A stretch of 64,000 bases of DNA from Litchfieldella rifensis (GTDB lineage Bacteria > Pseudomonadota > Gammaproteobacteria > Pseudomonadales > Halomonadaceae), in assembly GCF_042646605.1 (NCBI RefSeq), contig NZ_JBHRUG010000002.1, forward strand, positions 62,001 to 126,000, written 5' to 3'. Both the position numbers and the translations under genes were made by a program. This document shows, one piece after another, positions 41,533-49,983 of this stretch; the stretch's first letter is position 1; every line of letters starts with the position of its first letter. The notes under the pieces are model-generated. The model saw only the letters and a list, made by a program, of their open reading frames with translations, made no database searches and had not been told where the DNA came from.

Positions 41533-43706
41533 GCAGTTTACTAGCCAAGCTCAATGGCATCGCCCTACGCGCAGCGCAGCGCAGCGACGTGGTGATCGCC
41601 ATCTTCGTCGTGCTGGCGGTCATCATGATGGTCATTCCGCTTCCCACCACGGTGGTGGATGCGCTGATTGGCATCAATATCGGCTTCAGCCTGCTGATCC
41701 TGATAGTGGCGTTCTACATCGCTCACCCGGTCGATTACTCCTCATTACCAGCGATCATTCTGCTGGCCACGCTGTTTCGCCTGGCACTATCGATTACCAC
41801 TACACGCCTAATCCTGCTTGAAGGCTATGCGGGCCAGATGGTTTCGGCCTTTGGCAATTTCGTGATTGCCGGCGAGGTGGTGATCGGTCTGGTGGTATTC
41901 CTGATCATCACCGTGGCCCAGTTCCTGGTCATCACCAAAGGGGCTGAGCGTGTTGCCGAGGTGGCAGCTCGCTTCATCCTGGACGCCATGCCGGGCAAGC
42001 AGATGAGTATCGACAACGATCTGCGCAACGGCGATATCGACCAGCAGGAAGCACGCTCCCGCCGCAAGCGTCTGGAACGCGAAAGTCAGCTTTACGGCTC
42101 CATGGACGGGGCCATGAAGTTCGTCAAGGGTGACGCCATTGCCGGCCTGGTCATCCTTTGCGTCAATCTGATCGGTGGCTTGTTGATTGGCATGCTCAAA
42201 CGCGGCATGTCGTTCGGCGAAGCCGTGAACACCTACTCTTTGCTGACCGTCGGTGACGGACTCATCGCGCAGATTCCAGCTCTGCTCATTGCCGTCGGGG
42301 CCGGTACCGTGGTGACACGGGTGAACTCCGACCAGGCCGGCGATCTCGGCAGCGAGATCGTTGCCCAACTAGGCAGCAATTCCCGGGCGTTGGGACTGAC
42401 CGCTGTCATCCTGTGCTTCGCCGCTTTCGTCCCCGGGTTCGCCACCACGGTATTCCTGACGCTTGCCGCAGGGCTCGGTTTCGCGGCTTGGATGATACGT
42501 CGTCGCGACCGGCGCCAGAACAAGGGAGAAACATCCACCGACTTCCAGTCGGCACCTGCCACTTCTGCTGATGCTCCACAGAAACCCTCGGCAGAGAAAA
42601 CGCAAGATCCAGAAGCTTCGGACATCACGCCACAGGCAGAGTACCATCGTGTCGTGCTATCGCTGGGTACCTCACTGGCCGATGCGCTGGCGCTCGATAT
42701 GCTACGCAACGGCCTCGATGAAACACGGCGCCGTACCGGAAGCGATATCGGCGTGGACATACCCAGCATCGGCCTGAATGTCGATGCCAGCATGGAAGAT
42801 CATCACTTCGGTATCCAACTCGACGAAGTCCCCGTGATGAAAGGTGAGATTCCTGCCGATCGAGTGCTGCTCAACGATGATCCCATGCACTTGGAACTGC
42901 TTGAGGTCGAGTACATCAGCCACCCACCGCTGGTGGGACGACGCCCCGGCAACTGGATCGCGCCGCAGGATATCGAGTACCTCGATGAAGCTGGCATTGG
43001 CTATCGCACTGTCGATCAAGTGCTATGCCAATGTCTGGAGCAGATCCTGAATCGCTATGCAGGCGAATTCATCGGCATCCAGGAAACCCGTACTCTACTG
43101 TCGCGCATGGAACAGGACTATTCGGAATTGGTCGGCGAAGCGGTTCGAGTGGTGTCGTTGCAGAAGATGGCGGACATTTTGCGCCGCTTGGTGGACGAAG
43201 GCGTGCCACTACGTGCCCTGCGAACCGTTCTCGAAGCGATGGTGACCTGGGGCCCACAGGAGCAGAGCGTGCCCCGTTTGACCGAGCGCGTGCGGGCCGC
43301 CCTTGCACGTCAGATATGTCATCGTTATGCCCGCGCCGATCGGGTACTCCCGGCATGGGTGGTCACCCGCCAACTCGAGGAAGCGATTCGCGCCACACTG
43401 CGCGACAACGAGGGAGGGACGCCAAAAAGTAGTAGTCTCCCGGTGCAGTTGTCACGCCCTCTGAATACCTGGTTTCAGCAGCGGCTGGATGAACTGGATG
43501 AGGACATATCACCCGTGGTCGTCACCTCCAGTGACGTACGTCCCGTACTTCAGCAATGGTCAAAGCGCCACAACCTGGATCTGCCGGTCATGGCCTGGCA
43601 GGAAGTGGCATCGGAGTTCAGCCTGCAGTCACTGGCCCAGGTGAGATTGCCTAAACCGATCTCCCAGCACGGCACCAATCAACCGGCCAGCACCCCCAAG
43701 GAATGA
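41529..43706 (+). CDS. sctV: T3SS export gate protein SctV
   Basis: 725-residue inner-membrane protein of the FHIPEP/LcrD family. The N-terminal half has about eight membrane helices and the highly conserved loop VITKGAERVAEVAARFILDAMPGKQMSIDNDL. After a charged linker rich in Thr, Ser and Pro comes the cytoplasmic nonamer-forming domain with EVEYISHPPLVGRRPGNW and LLSRMEQDYSELVGE. It forms the export gate through which substrates pass. The ATG overlaps the TPR gene's stop, indicating translational coupling. Confidence 0.95.
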   Translation: MSSLLAKLNGIALRAAQRSDVVIAIFVVLAVIMMVIPLPTTVVDALIGINIGFSLLILIVAFYIAHPVDYSSLPAIILLATLFRLALSITTTRLILLEGYAGQMVSAFGNFVIAGEVVIGLVVFLIITVAQFLVITKGAERVAEVAARFILDAMPGKQMSIDNDLRNGDIDQQEARSRRKRLERESQLYGSMDGAMKFVKGDAIAGLVILCVNLIGGLLIGMLKRGMSFGEAVNTYSLLTVGDGLIAQIPALLIAVGAGTVVTRVNSDQAGDLGSEIVAQLGSNSRALGLTAVILCFAAFVPGFATTVFLTLAAGLGFAAWMIRRRDRRQNKGETSTDFQSAPATSADAPQKPSAEKTQDPEASDITPQAEYHRVVLSLGTSLADALALDMLRNGLDETRRRTGSDIGVDIPSIGLNVDASMEDHHFGIQLDEVPVMKGEIPADRVLLNDDPMHLELLEVEYISHPPLVGRRPGNWIAPQDIEYLDEAGIGYRTVDQVLCQCLEQILNRYAGEFIGIQETRTLLSRMEQDYSELVGEAVRVVSLQKMADILRRLVDEGVPLRALRTVLEAMVTWGPQEQSVPRLTERVRAALARQICHRYARADRVLPAWVVTRQLEEAIRATLRDNEGGTPKSSSLPVQLSRPLNTWFQQRLDELDEDISPVVVTSSDVRPVLQQWSKRHNLDLPVMAWQEVASEFSLQSLAQVRLPKPISQHGTNQPASTPKE

Positions 43707-43747
43707 CGAGTCAATAACAATTCATCTCTCTGCATGGAGCAGACCCT

Positions 43748-45109
43748 GTGACGGCAGCAACCTTGACGATATCTACAGCCATCTGTCGCTATTCGATAGC
43801 GAGAAGCCCACTTATGCGCTGGATGACACACCTGCTGGCCCTTCCGCTGATCCTGTTGGCAATACCCAGCCACGCCCAAATGCAGGCCGATACCAGCGGT
43901 GAACGCATACTTACCCTGGAAACGGGCCAAGGGCGTATCTTGCGCTTCGATCAGGGAACGGCATCGGTGTTCGTCGCCAATCCCGAGGTTGCCGATGTGC
44001 AGGTCGTCTCCCCCGGTGTGCTCTATCTATTCGGCAAGAGCCACGGCGATACCAATCTGATCGCACTCAGTAACGACGAGCGGACGCAAGCATCGATACG
44101 TCTGCAGGTGCGTGACGGCGACCAAGGAGCCGACCAGGCACTACAGGAACTCGATCCCAATAGCCCCATTCGCTTGCGCATGGTAGGTAATCAACTAGTG
44201 GCGGAAGGTGAGAGCCGGGATGTCGAGGATGCCATTGCCGCCCAATCCACGCTCGAAAGCCACACGCCAGACGATCGTCCGGCCGTAAACAACGCCACCT
44301 ATGAGGGGGCTACCCAGATCAATATTCGCGTGCGTTTTGCCGAGGTGGCAAGAGAGGAACTGCTGCAATACGGGGTCAGTTGGAGCGCCCTGATCAACAA
44401 CGGCTCGTTCTCGCTCGGCGTCTTCCCCGGCTCGATCGCCAACAACGCGTTCGGCACCATCGGCGGTGGCGTCGATAGCGTCGACGGCTTGCTCCAGGCC
44501 TTGCAGGAAAACGATCTGCTGCAGATTCTGGCCGAACCCAATATCACCGCCGTGACCGGGGAAACTGCCAGTTTCCTGGCAGGTGGCGAGATTCCCATCC
44601 CGGTCCCGGTCAGCAACGATCTGGTCGGCATCGAGTACAAGCAGTTCGGTGTCTCGTTACTGTTCACGCCGGTCCTCTTACCCAACGACCGCATCTCGCT
44701 CGAGGTGCGTCCGGAGGTGAGCAGCTTGACCACCAGTGGTGTCGAGATCGCGGGCACCAGCGTCCCTGGATTGCAGGTGCGTCGTGCCGACACCCTGGTC
44801 GAAGTGGGTAGCGGGCAAACCTTCGCCATTGCCGGCCTGTTCCAGCGCAACGCTTCCAACAACATCGAGCGTGTCCCCGTATTGGGTGATCTTCCGGTCC
44901 TGGGCAACCTGTTTCGATCGCGCCGCTTCCAGCGCAACGAAACCGAGCTGGTCATCCTGATCACCCCGTACATCGTCGAACCGACGCCATCACCAGTACC
45001 GAGAACGCCACTGGATCAGGGGCATGTCAGTAACGGCGGGCTGCGAATCGACAACCGGCCCTCTCCCACGTTGGTACGGGATGATCCATTCGGTTTCCAT
45101 CTGCAATGA
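43748..45109 (+). CDS. sctC: outer-membrane secretin of Tad/CpaC (RcpA) type serving the T3SS
   Basis: 453-residue secretin, shorter than SctC of Ysc or Inv systems. After a signal peptide (MRWMTHLLALPLILLAIPSHA) comes a domain typical of Tad-pilus secretins: GQGRILRFDQGTASVFVANPEVADVQV and LYLFGKSHGDTNLIAL. Next is a BON-like stretch (about 120-160) and then the secretin barrel: EPNITAVTGETASFLAGGEIP, VEVGSGQTFAIAGLF, VPVLGDLPVLGNLFRS and ELVILITPYIVEP. The T3SS-specific N0/N1 domains are on a separate gene (46528-47202), as in rhizobial RhcC1/RhcC2. The GTG start has GGAG 8 bases upstream; the signal peptide fits an ATG at 43814 better. It is translationally coupled to the CpaD-like gene. 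Confidence 0.85.
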   Translation: MTAATLTISTAICRYSIARSPLMRWMTHLLALPLILLAIPSHAQMQADTSGERILTLETGQGRILRFDQGTASVFVANPEVADVQVVSPGVLYLFGKSHGDTNLIALSNDERTQASIRLQVRDGDQGADQALQELDPNSPIRLRMVGNQLVAEGESRDVEDAIAAQSTLESHTPDDRPAVNNATYEGATQINIRVRFAEVAREELLQYGVSWSALINNGSFSLGVFPGSIANNAFGTIGGGVDSVDGLLQALQENDLLQILAEPNITAVTGETASFLAGGEIPIPVPVSNDLVGIEYKQFGVSLLFTPVLLPNDRISLEVRPEVSSLTTSGVEIAGTSVPGLQVRRADTLVEVGSGQTFAIAGLFQRNASNNIERVPVLGDLPVLGNLFRSRRFQRNETELVILITPYIVEPTPSPVPRTPLDQGHVSNGGLRIDNRPSPTLVRDDPFGFHLQ

Positions 45110-45552
45110 GTGCTGGAGTGAGAACAATGACCCATCGATTCACCAGACAAGCGTGGCCGTTGATTCCCTTCTTGGCATTGTTGACCGGTTGTTCATCGTC
45201 ACTCGGGCCAATGTCCTGGGAAACGGGCTATCGCGCGACCGGTGTTGCGCAGGCAGGCAACGAAGCCTCGCTACGTCAATCGATCTCCCCCATCGCCTGT
45301 CGAACGCAACCTGGCGAGACCGGCATCGTGACCTTGCCGCCCGGCTGTGCCAACGACCTCAATCTGCAATTCATGGTCGAGCGCCCCCGCGATCTATTGC
45401 ATGGCAGGGAGATGGGGCCGGCACGGGCAGGGCCCGTCGCCAATGCCGCCCAGGAACGTCTTGCAAACCGTGAGCGGGCCAATGCCCGCCGCCAGAAACT
45501 CGAAGGGGAAGCCAGCAGCTCAACCAACTACGCCACTACAAGTGACATGTAG
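45106..45552 (+). CDS. CpaD-like outer-membrane lipoprotein
   Basis: 148-residue lipoprotein; the lipobox LLTGC follows a hydrophobic leader (WPLIPFLALLTG). The C-terminal half holds the CpaD-type signature GCANDLNLQFMVERPRDLL followed by an Arg/Ala-rich tail (AQERLANRERANAR). CpaD/RcpB proteins are secretin partners in Tad pilus systems. Overlap of its ATG with the secretin stop supports a functional pair, perhaps as pilotin or ring-stabilising factor. Finding such a protein inside a T3SS gene set is unusual. The start could also be the ATG at 45127. Confidence 0.7.
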   Translation: MSAGVRTMTHRFTRQAWPLIPFLALLTGCSSSLGPMSWETGYRATGVAQAGNEASLRQSISPIACRTQPGETGIVTLPPGCANDLNLQFMVERPRDLLHGREMGPARAGPVANAAQERLANRERANARRQKLEGEASSSTNYATTSDM

Positions 45553-45560
45553 AAGCGAGA

Positions 45561-46340
45561 TCAATTGGCCATGGCCAGCCCCATGGCCTGGGCACGATCA
45601 CGAGGAGTGGGAAGGTCACGAATGTTCCGAGCCTGCTCGATCAACGACTGACGGAGTGATGAGGACATGTCGGGAATATCGATACTTGCTGCCTGGTCCG
45701 TGTCACCGGCCATTACCAACACCAGGATCAAATTGCGGAAGTGGCGTTCCTCGGCCAGTGGCGAAGCGGTGACATCGTGCATCAGGGCTACCGCTTCGGC
45801 ATTGTCACCGGCCAGCGATTGCGCCAGCGCCAGATTGGTGAGGGTATCGGGATCATTCGGAGCCAACGATACGGCTTGGGAAAAGGCATCCTTCGCGGCC
45901 TGTTCTTGGCCCAACAATGCATGGGCAACCCCCAGCCGACTCCAGGCAGATAGGGTGTCGATTTCAGGTACTGCCTTTTGCAGATTGCGCACCGCGCTTT
46001 CGGTCTTGCCGAGTTGCAATTGGGCAGATCCCAGCCCCAACAAGGCCTCGGTATTGTCGATATCACTGGCAAGTGCGGCGCGAAAAGCCGACACCGCTCC
46101 TTGGGGATCGCCACCAGCGAGCCGAGCCTTGCCAAGCCGGACATTGATATCAAGGCTGCTGCCCGACACTTCCGCAGCACGTTCATACATGGCGGCGGCG
46201 GTGGCGTAATCACCTCGTTGGGCAATGTCGTCCGCGAGGGATATCAAACGAGACTCATCGGTTGGCTGAACTGGCGTTGCACAGGCCGCCAGTGCCAAAC
46301 AGGACAACAGGAGAAAAACGCATATGCAGTGGCGCATCAC
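45561..46340 (-). CDS. TadD-like TPR lipoprotein, opposite strand within the T3SS cluster
   Basis: About 259 residues. The leader ends in a lipobox (LLSCLALAAC), then four to five TPR units follow (for example GDYATAAAMYERAAEVSGS, GDPQGAVSAFRAALASDID, LGKTESAVRNLQKAV and GQEQAAKDAFSQAVSLAPND). TadD of Tad systems is a TPR lipoprotein that helps the secretin assemble. A TPR gene between the two secretin genes is also described for rhizobial-like T3SS-2 clusters of Pseudomonas syringae. The GTG at 46340 gives AAGGAG an 8-base spacing; the ATG at 46337 is the alternative. It is the only T3SS-region gene on the minus strand and is convergent with the CpaD-like gene. Confidence 0.7.
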   Translation of the reverse strand: MMRHCICVFLLLSCLALAACATPVQPTDESRLISLADDIAQRGDYATAAAMYERAAEVSGSSLDINVRLGKARLAGGDPQGAVSAFRAALASDIDNTEALLGLGSAQLQLGKTESAVRNLQKAVPEIDTLSAWSRLGVAHALLGQEQAAKDAFSQAVSLAPNDPDTLTNLALAQSLAGDNAEAVALMHDVTASPLAEERHFRNLILVLVMAGDTDQAASIDIPDMSSSLRQSLIEQARNIRDLPTPRDRAQAMGLAMAN

Positions 46341-46527
46341 CAGTAGAGCTCCTTGTGTTGGACTTCCGGATGAAGCCCACATGGGAATGAATAACATGTT
46401 ATTTCATTAGCTAACGTAAGAAGTACAAAAAGGGATGTTAATTCATGAAAATTTTAGTCGCGAGTTTCTATCATTGAGTCATCGATTCAAGAAAACGTCA
46501 ACGATTCATGGGGGCGAAATATTGCGG

Positions 46528-47202
46528 ATGCATCAGGCTCCGCATGATTCGCACCGGCTCCTGTTCGAGGCGACGATGCGACACCGATTCGCATCAGGGA
46601 TCTTGCGCATTTGCCGTTTCACTGTCGTGACACTCATGACCAGCATGGGGATGTCGGTATGGGCTGCATCGGCGCTGGCCATTGGTGATCCCCGCTGGGA
46701 GGGAAATGAGTGGCTGGCTAAAGACTACCACTATGTCATCGTCGAGCAGGATGTACGTGATGTCCTGACGGAATTTGGCCGCAATCTATCCTTGCCGGTA
46801 GAAATGTCCCCTCAAGTTCGAGGGCGTGTGCGTGGCAATATCCGCAACGGTACGGCTGAGGAGTTTCTCGATCAGGTCAGCTCGGCCAATGGTCTGGCGT
46901 GGTTCTTTGATGGCGGCGTACTGCATGTTGCCACACGCCAGGAAATGATCCAGCGCACGTTCGAGCTACAAGGCATTGACGCGGATCGATTGATGGAGGC
47001 GATCGACCAATCACGGATCGGAGATCCGCTGCGAGCCAGATTGATCGATGGAAACGCGGCACTCCAGGCCTGGGGGCCACCAGCATGGATCGAGAGCGTG
47101 GCACGGCGCGTTGATCGTTTGCGCCAGCCAACCCCGACAAGAAGCAGAGAAGTCAGAGTATTTCGTGGCAGCGTTTCGACAAAAACCCAGATTTCCGAAT
47201 GA
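46528..47202 (+). CDS. stand-alone secretin N-terminal domain protein (RhcC1/NolW-like)
   Basis: About 224 residues. It has an N-terminal leader (VVTLMTSMGMSVWAASALA) and then the N0/N1 domains of T3SS secretins: WLAKDYHYVIVEQDVRDVLTEFGRNLSLPVEMSPQVRG and GTAEEFLDQVSSANGLAWFFDGGVLHV. It ends after a second RNA-KH-like repeat with no barrel. In rhizobia the secretin is split this way, with NolW (RhcC1, about 234 residues) supplying the periplasmic ring that docks onto SctD/SctJ. I read it as an intact gene, not a fragment, because leader and both domains are complete. Longer (46435) and shorter (46576) starts are possible. Confidence 0.78.
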   Translation: MHQAPHDSHRLLFEATMRHRFASGILRICRFTVVTLMTSMGMSVWAASALAIGDPRWEGNEWLAKDYHYVIVEQDVRDVLTEFGRNLSLPVEMSPQVRGRVRGNIRNGTAEEFLDQVSSANGLAWFFDGGVLHVATRQEMIQRTFELQGIDADRLMEAIDQSRIGDPLRARLIDGNAALQAWGPPAWIESVARRVDRLRQPTPTRSREVRVFRGSVSTKTQISE

Positions 47203-47226
47203 CAGCAATATCAAAGGAGATGTGTC

Positions 47227-47412
47227 ATGGCTATCCAACCTACGGAAGCACCCAATAATACTGAAACCCAAAAGCCCGACTATACCACCCAACAATCTGG
47301 CGATGAGCAAGCCTTCGAGGAGGCCGTTAATGCCGCTTATGAGTCCATGTTCGGGTTGTACATGATGGGCTATGGCAGGGATATGCTCCAGGATATTCTC
47401 AAGGAAGGTTGA
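47227..47412 (+). CDS. small 61-aa protein, candidate needle subunit or exported T3SS component
   Basis: Small protein with AAAGGAG well placed before the ATG. The first half is polar (Thr/Asn/Gln/Pro); the second is one amphipathic to hydrophobic helix (EEAVNAAYESMFGLYMMGYGRDML). Location directly before sctI, small size and a C-terminal helix fit a needle or filament subunit (SctF/pilin), but it lacks the helix-turn-helix with conserved Pro seen in classical needle proteins. It is the better of the two needle candidates in the window. Confidence 0.5.
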   Translation: MAIQPTEAPNNTETQKPDYTTQQSGDEQAFEEAVNAAYESMFGLYMMGYGRDMLQDILKEG

Positions 47413-47471
47413 TTGACTATCCGGCCAACCATATTGCTCATTGCAGTATATCGAATCGCTATAGGTGACCT

Positions 47472-47924
47472 ATGACTTCTCCGATACCAACAAGCATGGA
47501 TCCTATGCCGGTGCCAGCTAATCATTCCACTCAGGAATCGTTAGCATCGCAAAATATTTTCGAACATATGGCACAAAACGCTAGTAGTACACTACAGGCC
47601 GTTACTCCTGGGGAATTCACGTCCAATGCCTTGGAAGGGGCAAAAGGTATCTTCGATTTGATGCAAAATTTCTCCATCCAAGGGCATGGCTTGAACACTA
47701 ATTCGACACAGATGGTAGCTAGCTTCAAAGATGCACAGACCACAGCCACTGAGGTCGATAATGATACAGCAGAGGATTTTAGTGATGCACAGTATGACCG
47801 CATGATCGAAGGACTTGACGCAGGAACAATAAAACAAGTACTTGGTGAGATAGGTGCGGTGACGTTTGTGTTCAGCGTGGCCCCTAAACCTGCAGAGGGC
47901 GTCAAGATGCTGATGCGAGGCTAA
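47472..47924 (+). CDS. sctI: T3SS inner rod/adaptor protein SctI (NolB-like)
   Basis: 150-residue protein without signal peptide. It is polar at the N-terminus and has C-terminal helices with the pattern MIEGLDAGTIKQVLGEIGAVTFVFSVAPKPAEGVKMLMRG. Position immediately upstream of sctJ, the length (NolB is about 164) and a C-terminal helix for packing in the export channel support SctI. Identity between members of this family is always low, so the call rests on synteny. Confidence 0.65.
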   Translation: MTSPIPTSMDPMPVPANHSTQESLASQNIFEHMAQNASSTLQAVTPGEFTSNALEGAKGIFDLMQNFSIQGHGLNTNSTQMVASFKDAQTTATEVDNDTAEDFSDAQYDRMIEGLDAGTIKQVLGEIGAVTFVFSVAPKPAEGVKMLMRG

Positions 47925-47927
47925 CCT

Positions 47928-48731
47928 TTGTTGACAACTTATCAAAAGAAATCGCCCTGTTTAGTTATCGGTAAACTGCTGATGACGATGGTCATGGCCT
48001 TGCTGCTGCAAGCGTGTGACACGGAGCTTTATACCGACCTGAATGAACGTGAAGCCAATATCATGGTGGCCACGCTGGCGCGTCATGGCATTCCCGCCAA
48101 ACGGGTAGCCCAGGAAGAAGGCCTGATGACCGTCACCGTCGACGAAAGCCGTTTCTCCGAAGCGGTGAGTATTCTCGACCGTCTCGGGCTACCGGAAGAA
48201 GAGTTCTCCAATCTCGGCAAGGTGTTCGAGAACAATAGCCTGGTGTCGTCCCCGGTTCAGGAACGCGCGCAGATGATCTATGCGCTCAGTGAAGAGCTCT
48301 CCCATACCGTGTCACAGATCGATGGTGTGCTCTCGTCACGCGTTCACGTGGTACTGCCCGATAACGACCTCATGGCACAAGACAGCACGCCTTCATCGGC
48401 CTCGGTCTTCATGCGTTATTCCCCGACGATCGACATCGACCCACTGATTCCACGCGTCAAGACCCTGGTCGCCAACGGCATTTCAGGCCTTACCTATGAC
48501 AATGTCTCGGTGGTACCAGTCGCGGCAGTGACGCTGGAAGTGCAGGAAGAAACGCCTCCGCAGATGCTGAGTTCCTTCCTCGGCATCACCATGCCGGCTA
48601 CCAGCGTGGCGCGTGCGGGGTGGATATTCGGCCTCCTGATCGTGCTGGTGCTGGCATTGGCTGGCGTGGTGGGTTGGATGGTATGGCGACAGCGCCGACG
48701 TGGTACCTATGAACTGGAGACGCCGCCATGA
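47928..48731 (+). CDS. sctJ: T3SS inner-membrane ring lipoprotein SctJ
   Basis: 267-residue ring protein of the YscJ/HrcJ family. A leader ends in the lipobox LLLQAC. Two ring-building domains follow (ELYTDLNEREANIMVATLARHGIPA; ELSHTVSQIDGVLSSRVHVVLPDND), then a C-terminal membrane helix (WIFGLLIVLVLALAGVVGWMVW) and a basic tail. It is nearly full length for the family. The TTG at 47928 has AGG 7 bases upstream; an ATG at 47982 would give a shorter leader with no clear site. It overlaps sctK by four bases. Confidence 0.92.
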   Translation: MLTTYQKKSPCLVIGKLLMTMVMALLLQACDTELYTDLNEREANIMVATLARHGIPAKRVAQEEGLMTVTVDESRFSEAVSILDRLGLPEEEFSNLGKVFENNSLVSSPVQERAQMIYALSEELSHTVSQIDGVLSSRVHVVLPDNDLMAQDSTPSSASVFMRYSPTIDIDPLIPRVKTLVANGISGLTYDNVSVVPVAAVTLEVQEETPPQMLSSFLGITMPATSVARAGWIFGLLIVLVLALAGVVGWMVWRQRRRGTYELETPP

Positions 48732-49393
48732 GTGCCGATGCATCGGCCAAGACGCCCTCACGCGATGATAGGTGGCAGGCCTTCGTCGCTGTACCGACTC
48801 GCTGCATTGCACTGCGCTGGTTGTGCGATTGCCTGGGTGACGTAGCGGATGAAGCCACCCAGCAGTCGCTGGCATGCCATCCACGCTTTCGGCAGCGGTT
48901 GGCGCAGCGGCTGATCCAGCAGCATGGGTTGACATCTCCCGATGCGCTTCCCATACCCGGCGAAGACGATCTCCCCCTGTTTCTGCTGTCACCCAATGCC
49001 GGAGATATCCTGGTGAAATACAGCGGCATGATCTGTCATGCCATGGCCTTCGTACGCGAAATTCGTGCCCCCCGTGTCATCGAGCTCAAGCAGCGCTTCG
49101 GCGAGTCTTCTTTCGTCACCGCACTGGCCAATCGCGACCTGGCGATTCATCAAGGCCCTTACACCGACGATGATGCTCTGGAATATGCCGTTCTACGTGA
49201 CGGTGTCGCCTGCCTGGCGATATGGCTGGCGCAGCAGCCGGCCGAGCTAGCGGCCTGGTTACGCTTGGGGCTGGCCAGCGATCCACGCTTGGCCGATGCC
49301 GATATCTCTCCGGAAGTCCGCGAACACGGCGTCGCTATCATCCGTCGTGCGGCGGCAGTCATCCTCGACGACCCAGCCGAGGAGCCGGTATGA
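48728..49393 (+). CDS. sctK: T3SS sorting-platform protein SctK (NolU/HrpB4-like)
   Basis: 221-residue soluble protein. The family is poorly conserved; the clues are the place between sctJ and sctL, the length, and a helical pattern including LPLFLLSPNAGDILVKYSGMICHAMAFV. SctK links the cytoplasmic sorting platform (SctQ/SctL/SctN) to the SctD ring. Both ends overlap the neighbouring genes by ATGA, so it is translationally coupled. The name is given by synteny with rhizobial nolU. Confidence 0.7.
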   Translation: MSADASAKTPSRDDRWQAFVAVPTRCIALRWLCDCLGDVADEATQQSLACHPRFRQRLAQRLIQQHGLTSPDALPIPGEDDLPLFLLSPNAGDILVKYSGMICHAMAFVREIRAPRVIELKQRFGESSFVTALANRDLAIHQGPYTDDDALEYAVLRDGVACLAIWLAQQPAELAAWLRLGLASDPRLADADISPEVREHGVAIIRRAAAVILDDPAEEPV

Positions 49394-49983
49394 ACGAGCT
49401 CCCGACGCGCCCTGGCAAGACCATTTTGCGTGCCAAGGAAGCGGAGGCATGGCTCGACGGTTATGCCTTTCTCGAGCGGGTGCGACAGCATGCCGACGAG
49501 GTCGAGACCGAAGCTCGTCGCACGGCCGCCAAGGCATATGCCGAGGGCTTCGAAGAAGGTCGCCGCGAGGGCGAAGCCCAGGCTACCGAGCTACTGACCC
49601 GAACAACTCGGCGCGTGGAGCGTTATCTGAGCGGGCTGGATCAATCGATGGCCGATCTGTGCCTGCAAATGGTACGCCGCATCCTGGGGGAATTCGACGA
49701 TACCGAACTGATCAGTCGCTGCGTACGCCAGGCATTGCGCGAGTATCGCCACGATATGGCCGTCACCGTGCGCGTCGCTCCAGAGCGGATGTCAGAAGTC
49801 GAGTCGCTGCTGGCTGCGGGCGAGGAGAGTGGACAGCCGCCCTGTCGCGTCGAAAGCGACACCCAGCTCAAAGCTGACCAATGCTTGCTGGTTAGCCCAG
49901 TCGCGGTAGTCGATGTCGGGCTGGATGCGCAGTTGAACGCACTGCGTCGGGCGCTCGCCGTCAAGTCGGAGACATCACCATGA
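49390..49983 (+). CDS. sctL: T3SS ATPase stator SctL
   Basis: 197-residue protein of the SctL/FliH family. An Ala/Glu/Arg-rich coiled coil (ETEARRTAAKAYAEGFEEGRREGEAQATEL) is followed by a C-terminal globular part with LKADQCLLVSPVAVVDVGLDAQLNALRRAL, the conserved end that binds the ATPase. The ATG at 49390 overlaps the sctK stop (ATGA). A longer in-frame reading from 49222 lies wholly inside sctK and was rejected. Confidence 0.88.
   Translation: MNELPTRPGKTILRAKEAEAWLDGYAFLERVRQHADEVETEARRTAAKAYAEGFEEGRREGEAQATELLTRTTRRVERYLSGLDQSMADLCLQMVRRILGEFDDTELISRCVRQALREYRHDMAVTVRVAPERMSEVESLLAAGEESGQPPCRVESDTQLKADQCLLVSPVAVVDVGLDAQLNALRRALAVKSETSP

Noticed and set aside
43748..46340. A Tad pilus locus inserted in the T3SS
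   Set aside because: Only outer-membrane parts are present; there is no TadA ATPase, TadB/C, CpaB, prepilin or peptidase, and the genes are embedded between T3SS genes with overlapping or tight spacing on the plus strand.
46528..47202. Reading the secretin N-domain gene as a broken secretin pseudogene
   Set aside because: It has its own leader, complete N0/N1 domains, normal NolW-like length and the order seen in rhizobial-type clusters, where the secretin is naturally split.
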